From: Leishmania mexicana MHOM/GT/2001/U1103
Taxonomy: Eukaryota; Euglenozoa; Kinetoplastea; Trypanosomatida; Trypanosomatidae
DNA length: 64,000 nucleotides
Direction of reading: 5' to 3'
Assembly (NCBI RefSeq): GCF_000234665.1
Contig: NC_018337.1
Location: forward strand, 1,248,556 to 1,312,555
In this document: positions 59,016 to 64,000 of the stretch, in pieces
Numbering within the stretch: the first letter of the stretch is position 1
How the letters are laid out: every line of letters starts with the position of its first letter
The notes under the pieces: generated by a model
Databases searched by the model: none
What the model was told of the DNA's origin: nothing
The model's input: the letters and a program-made list of their open reading frames with translations, nothing else
Program-made: the position numbers and the translations under genes

Positions 59016-61286
59016 ATGGCGGCGCCGTTTCTGCCCGAGGCGGAGAGCTCCGCTGCGCCAGCGGCCCTCCGCTCCAACGCACCGGACGAGGTGGAGGTGC
59101 TGCCTATTGGCAGTGGTGGCGAGGTGGGCCGCTCGTGTGTCGTGGTGCGATACAAGGGCCGCGGCGTCATGCTTGACTGCGGCAACCACCCGGCCAAAAG
59201 TGGTCTTGACTCCCTGCCCTTCTTTGACAGCATCAAGTGCGACGAGATCGATGTGGTGCTCATCACGCACTTCCACCTAGACCACTGCGGAGCACTGCCG
59301 TACTTCTGCAATCAGACGTCCTTCAAGGGCCGCATCTTCATGACCAGCGCCACCAAGGCCTTCTACAAGATGGTCATGAACGACTTCCTGCGCATCGGCG
59401 CCGGGGCCAGCGACCTTGTCACGAGCGAGTGGCTGCAGAGCACGATCGATCGCATTGAGACCGTCGAGTACCACGAAGAAGTCACCGTGAACGGCATCTC
59501 CTTCCAGCCGTTCAACGCCGGCCACGTGCTTGGGGCAGCCATGTTCATGGTCGACATCGCCGGCATGCGTGCCCTGTACACAGGCGACTTTTCCCGAGTG
59601 CCGGACCGCCACCTGCTGGGGGCAGAGGTGCCGCCGTACTCACCAGACATTCTGATTGCGGAGAGTACAAACGGCATCCGCGAGCTCGAGTCCCGCGAGG
59701 AGCGCGAGCAACTCTTCACGGGCAGTGTACACGAAGTCGTACGCCGCGGCGGTCGGTGTCTGGTGCCCGTCTTTGCCCTAGGCCGCGCGCAGGAGCTGCT
59801 CCTCATTCTCGAGGAGTTCTGGGATGCGCATAAGGAGCTGCAGAACATCCCCATCTACTACGCCTCATCGCTGGCCCAGCGATGCATGAAACTCTACCAA
59901 ACCTTCGTCAGCGCCATGAACGATCGTGTGAAGCAGCAACATGCCAATCACCACAACCCCTTCGTCTTCAAGTACATCCACTCGCTCATGGACACAAAGT
60001 CCTTCGAGGACAACGGCCCCTGCGTGGTGCTGGCCTCCCCCGGTATGCTTCAGTCGGGCATCTCGCTGGAGTTGTTTGAGCGTTGGTGCGGCGACCGGCG
60101 CAACGGCATCATCATGGCCGGCTACTGCGTTGACGGCACCATTGCAAAGGATGTGCTCGCGAAGCCGAAGGAGGTGACGAAGCCGGACGGCAAAGTGCTA
60201 CCGTTGCGCATGAGCACCATCGAGGCCGTCTCCTTCTCCGCCCACTCGGACGGTCGGCAGACGCGCGACTTCATTCAAAACCTTACCAAGGTGAAGCACA
60301 CAATCCTTGTGCACGGCAACCCGGGTGCCATGGGGCAGCTCAAGAACAAGCTCCTTCAGGACTTCCGGGACCGCAACATGTCCGTCTACACGACCATGAA
60401 CCAAGAGTCGATCCGTATTCCGTTCGTGCAGGAGCGCACCGCGAAGGTGATGGGCAAGCTGGCGAACATGAGCCTGCAGGAGGGCGAGTTTGTGAGCGGC
60501 GTGATGCTCGTGTCCGGTCAGCACCAGTACAGCATCGTCCACCCCGACGACGTCCCGGTGTTCACCGATTTGAGCGTGAACCGCATTCAGCAGGCCATGG
60601 TCCTTCCTCTGCCGCGTCACCGCTCGCCGCTGGAGGTATTGCAGGTGCTCCAGCGGTACTTTGCGCAGAGCAAACTGTTCGAGGAGGTGGTGCCGCGCCA
60701 GTCCAGCCACGAGGAAGCGGCAGAGGCCCATCAGGCCGCCGCGGAGCGCGGTGAGGCTCGCGACCCCGACTCGACGCTGCTGTTCGTCTCCAAAGATGTC
60801 ACCGTCGATGTGCAGAAGAGCTCGCAGGCGCAGACGACGCTCACCATCACGTGGTACAGCAGCCACTACAACGACCTCCTCGCTGATGTCACGTGCATCG
60901 CACTCGCCAAGCTTGCCGAGGAGCCGCATGAGGCGGAGGGTGAGGACGTGCTTGTGCCTGCCGACGTCTCCGGTCAGGACCGTATCTTCCGTGTCAAGTG
61001 CTTCCACTACATGATCTCGCAGTTCTATCCGTCCGTCAAGACGAACTTGTCGTCGGGTAGCTGCAGCGTCAGCCTTGCAGATGGCCAGGTAGCAAACATC
61101 GTGGACTGCATCGAGGTCTACTTGGAGCGCAGTGCTGGCAAGAAGGACGTCGACTACGACGCGCCAGAGGTTCAGAAGCTGAAGCAGATTCTGAAGCGCA
61201 TCTACCTGACCCTGTTCCCCATTCCAGCGGACAACGGCTGGTGCGACTGCGGCATGATTCACGGCGAAGAACCCGTGGCGGAGTAA
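59016..61286 (+). CDS. CPSF3: CPSF73 (CPSF3), pre-mRNA 3'-end-processing endonuclease
   Basis: Predicted 756-residue metallo-beta-lactamase/beta-CASP ribonuclease, the catalytic subunit of the cleavage and polyadenylation machinery. In trypanosomatids polyadenylation is coupled to trans-splicing of the next gene, so this protein is central to all mRNA maturation, and it is the known target of antiparasitic benzoxaboroles. The zinc ligands are THFHLDH (H85, H87, D89, H90), H170 in GHVLGAA, D191 in YTGDFS, and the beta-CASP histidines in SFSAHSDGRQ (H411) and VHGNPG (H433). In the last, Asn replaces the Glu of the usual VHGE. A CPSF73-type C-terminal domain (about 490-745) follows. Length and layout match eukaryotic orthologues. 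Confidence 0.93.
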   Translation: MAAPFLPEAESSAAPAALRSNAPDEVEVLPIGSGGEVGRSCVVVRYKGRGVMLDCGNHPAKSGLDSLPFFDSIKCDEIDVVLITHFHLDHCGALPYFCNQTSFKGRIFMTSATKAFYKMVMNDFLRIGAGASDLVTSEWLQSTIDRIETVEYHEEVTVNGISFQPFNAGHVLGAAMFMVDIAGMRALYTGDFSRVPDRHLLGAEVPPYSPDILIAESTNGIRELESREEREQLFTGSVHEVVRRGGRCLVPVFALGRAQELLLILEEFWDAHKELQNIPIYYASSLAQRCMKLYQTFVSAMNDRVKQQHANHHNPFVFKYIHSLMDTKSFEDNGPCVVLASPGMLQSGISLELFERWCGDRRNGIIMAGYCVDGTIAKDVLAKPKEVTKPDGKVLPLRMSTIEAVSFSAHSDGRQTRDFIQNLTKVKHTILVHGNPGAMGQLKNKLLQDFRDRNMSVYTTMNQESIRIPFVQERTAKVMGKLANMSLQEGEFVSGVMLVSGQHQYSIVHPDDVPVFTDLSVNRIQQAMVLPLPRHRSPLEVLQVLQRYFAQSKLFEEVVPRQSSHEEAAEAHQAAAERGEARDPDSTLLFVSKDVTVDVQKSSQAQTTLTITWYSSHYNDLLADVTCIALAKLAEEPHEAEGEDVLVPADVSGQDRIFRVKCFHYMISQFYPSVKTNLSSGSCSVSLADGQVANIVDCIEVYLERSAGKKDVDYDAPEVQKLKQILKRIYLTLFPIPADNGWCDCGMIHGEEPVAE

Positions 61287-61490
61287 CGGTAGAGTCGCTG
61301 CCCGCCACCCTCTTCTCCCTCTCACCGTCCTTATCGCGGTTTTTCCCCGGCGCCGCACCGTTGCTGCTCGTTGCTCCCCAGCATGCCGATGAATGGACAA
61401 GCTTAGGAAGGCGTACGCATGAGAGACGCTCTATTATGGCCGCTTTCTTCCTTCTCTTTTGCTCGCCTCCGTCTCTCTCTTTTCAGAGGA

Positions 61491-62035
61491 CAGGGAGGCG
61501 ACACGTAACAGTGCGTCGTATTTTTTGGGGGTCCAGTGCACCCCCTTCCCCTTATCCCTCTGCCAAATGCTAAGCCGCTTCTGGTGGTGACAGGGCTAGA
61601 CCCCTATACGACATGGAGAGGTCAGTGCGATGCATGGCTGCTGATGTCGGCGGCCAAGTCTTGGACGGCCCTACTTCGGAGCAGCCTGAGTCAGTGAACA
61701 CATCTGCACCATCTATAGGATGGGCAGAGTGCCGCCGTGTCTCGAGAGGATCCCACCCTCGGTCCTCACACTGCCCACTGACGGGTGACCCTGAGAGCCA
61801 CCCCGAGAGGGATGCACTAGGTGGCGCCCAGCATGATGGGGGAGGGGAGGAGGGCGGCAGTGAAACAACCTGCTCAGCGGATGGTAGGTGGAGTTTGAGG
61901 CAGGGGCCGTGCTCAAATGGCTGCATCGGCATTTCTGTGATGCATGGCGACCACTTCTTCGCACCATCGCGATGTGTCCCTATGGCAGGGGGTGAGGGGT
62001 GGGTAGAGTGGAGCTGAATTCATGCTGTATGACAG
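61491..62035 (+). mobile_element. SIDER-type retroposon in the CPSF3 3' flank
   Basis: About 545 bp. Its start matches the element at 48485, its central block (61620-61690) matches SIDERs A and B, and its 3' half matches the element at 39110. It therefore links all the family members in the window. It begins 205 nt after the CPSF3 stop, probably in that 3' UTR. No clear A-rich tail. Confidence 0.8.
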
Positions 62036-64000
62036 CGTGCTCAATACGTCCGAACACGGGGGGTGAACGACGGGGTTGCCACGCGAGTGTGTGCAATGAT
62101 TCGTGCAGTGTGGGCATGGGGAGGTTGTTTCCTGTTGTCTTGGTTATTTGTTGAGCGCCAATAACGCGCCACCGTGCGCCTCCACGCAATGTCGGCGGTG
62201 ATATGCTAAAATGCCTTGTGTGTTTCTGTGAAAGAAGAAAGAAGCACGCGTGTGAGGTATCTGCGGCGCGCATCAGGATGATGAATACGGGGCATGGTGA
62301 CCGATTAAAACCCGAAGAGGTACTACGACAAGGCGGCCTACGCTGCATGGCATGTCGGCTGTCTCTCTCCGCCTCCTTCCTCTCTTCCGCCACCAGCCCG
62401 CACGCATGCGCACGGGAGCCGGCTTCGCCGCTGTAGAGGTGCTGTAGTTGCTTTTTTTTTCTCTGCTACAGTCGTGTTCAAATAGGGCCGAGGCGTGCCC
62501 GCTCACGCCTGACGCCTTTCTTGCTCCCAATACTGTGTGCGTCCCACATACCACAAGGTTTTTTTCTCTGGCCGTTGCTGTGGCCCTGCCCCAAGCGCCG
62601 GTCACGCGACCTGACTTTCTCGACTTCTCCCTCTCGCTTTCCGTTCACTCCTCGTCTTTAAATGAGCGGCCTCTCGGCCACCACCATCACCACTCGCAGA
62701 AATGGTCGTGCGCTTTCTAAGCGGAACGCTCGGTAGGCAGCGGCAGCCACCACACCAACAGCACAAGCTACAAAGCGGTACGGTGCTTCTTCTCGGTGGG
62801 CATTCATCCACATACATGCGCTTCAGAAAGTCACGGACGAGACTCGCACGCACGCGCAGCTGACCGTTCTCCTTCCTTTGTCTCTCCGTTCTGTAATAGA
62901 AAACGTACGGTTAAGCAACTTTGGAATTCCCACGAGTCTGTATCCCGCACTCGCCTTGGAGCTGTCTGCTCCACCTGCTACACGCTCTTCTCTCGTCATC
63001 ACTCTCTCTCCCCTTCGCGCCACGTTACATGCCGGTGCGTGGCTGTGAGTGCGTTTCTCTTTGTTGTGTAGTGTCGACTTCCAATCCTGTGATGAACCAT
63101 GCTTCTCCCTCTCTCCCTCATGAAGCTACCTCGCCACTCGTCAACGGTTTGGAGTAACGCTAGAAGTACGATGATGTATGTGATTGCGGCTCGCCTTCGG
63201 ACATTTTTTTTCTTCTGCGAGGAAAGGGGTGCGGTGGGTGATACGTATGTGTATGCCATGGTGCGTCGGTGCGTGTCAATCTGTGCACCGGCCTATGCCG
63301 CCTTCTTTTTGGTGCTGACTCGCTGCCCCTTTGTCTCTCTCATCCGACTCCTGCTTTCCTCTGGACATGTCGTGCGTGAGAGAAACGACATGGCACTTGG
63401 GTGTCTGATTTGATGTGTGTGTGTACGTGTGCATGCGTGTTACATGGGGTCTGTATTTGATCTGCAACGGTTTACGTGGCGCGCACTATGCCTAGCGTGC
63501 AGCCACGAATATATCAAGCCTCCGGGAGTTTCCCTTGGTCTCCGGCTCTCTGCTATACAGTTCTGACTGGCGCCCGACACCCGCATAAGAGCGTGTAAAA
63601 GTTGCTTCGTTGGAATCACAGCGTGGCGCGTTTGCTCCGGTCTCTCTCTCTCGCTCTTTTTTTGATAGCCCTCGCGGCGGACTATCTGTTTATGTGGCCC
63701 CGACTCACCAACATGTAAAATCCCCCTTCTCGTGGCATGCCGTTTTCAGGAGGGGAGGCTATCCTGGGCATAGCCCTTCTAGCTCAGCACCATTGCTTGA
63801 AACCCCTGCAACCTTTGTCCTTTTTCCATCTACCTTTTCTGCATCACCACACACACACATAGATACATCACTTGCGGCATCACTGTTGCCCTCCACCCGT
63901 GCACCTGTCTTCTGAATTACCCTCTCACATCGTACCCCATCAGTCAGCAGTGCGCTCCCCCGCCAGCCTCCACTTCTTCACACCTGCAGCGGTACCAAGC
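62036..64000 (+). other. Right-edge spacer
   Basis: No supported gene. A GT run at about 63415-63430. The right edge probably leads to the next gene of the unit. Confidence 0.45.

Noticed and set aside
60198..61400. 400-codon open frame on the minus strand
   Set aside because: It is antisense to CPSF3, whose + frame has catalytic motifs and typical codon use; the minus frame is His/Arg/Val-rich, a usual shadow of GC-rich coding DNA.
1..64000. tRNA, rRNA or snoRNA genes
   Set aside because: I looked for T-loop (GGTTCGA) and A-box patterns and for rRNA-like conserved blocks and saw none convincing; a covariance-model scan would be needed to exclude small snoRNAs.
1..64000. Transcription strand switch or divergent promoter
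   Set aside because: All supported genes are on the + strand, so there is no strand-switch region in the window.

Overview
The window looks like a stretch of nuclear chromosome from a trypanosomatid, most likely Leishmania. Every recognisable gene is intronless and on the + strand, as in one directional polycistronic unit. Most start codons follow a long pyrimidine tract and a first AG, the usual signature of spliced-leader (SL) trans-splicing. Intergenic DNA is long, pyrimidine-rich on the + strand and full of CA/TG runs. Several copies of SIDER-type elements (short degenerate retroposons of the ingi/L1Tc clade) lie between genes. The species cannot be decided from the sequence alone.

Left third (1-26 kb): a 5' retroposon fragment at the edge; a thiamine-pyrophosphate 2-keto-acid decarboxylase; a SIDER and an unclassified 545-bp repeat; an SNM1/PSO2 DNA-crosslink nuclease; a probable decayed gene; a small zinc-ribbon protein; a BRAP2-like RING/UBP-finger protein; a second, identical SIDER; an unknown 477-residue protein; a YbeY-type endoribonuclease; a leucine-rich-repeat protein; a small probably mitochondrial protein; and a membrane cytochrome P450.

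Middle (26-45 kb): the second copy of the 545-bp repeat; a long T-rich spacer; an unknown 819-residue protein; a VPS4/katanin-clade AAA ATPase; a divergent D-aminoacyl-tRNA deacylase-like protein; an LYR-type protein; a hexose-6-phosphate mutarotase-like enzyme; a SIDER; and 5.5 kb of gene-free low-complexity DNA.

Right third (45-64 kb): two proteins, at 45029-47218 and 50260-51222, that share an unfamiliar repeated module and a near-identical C-terminal tail; between them a truncated SIDER and a small ORF; a retroposon 5' fragment matching the one at position 1 and carrying a 2A-like motif; a membrane-anchored glyoxalase-II-like hydrolase; CPSF73/CPSF3, the pre-mRNA 3'-end endonuclease; and a last SIDER.

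The genes do not form one pathway; neighbours in such units are co-transcribed and usually unrelated. The most unusual features are the shared-module protein pair, the two retroposon fragments joining a 2A-like motif to an endonuclease-domain start, and three pairs of near-identical direct repeats spaced 12.0, 21.2 and 54.6 kb apart that could drive amplification or deletion of the genes between them.
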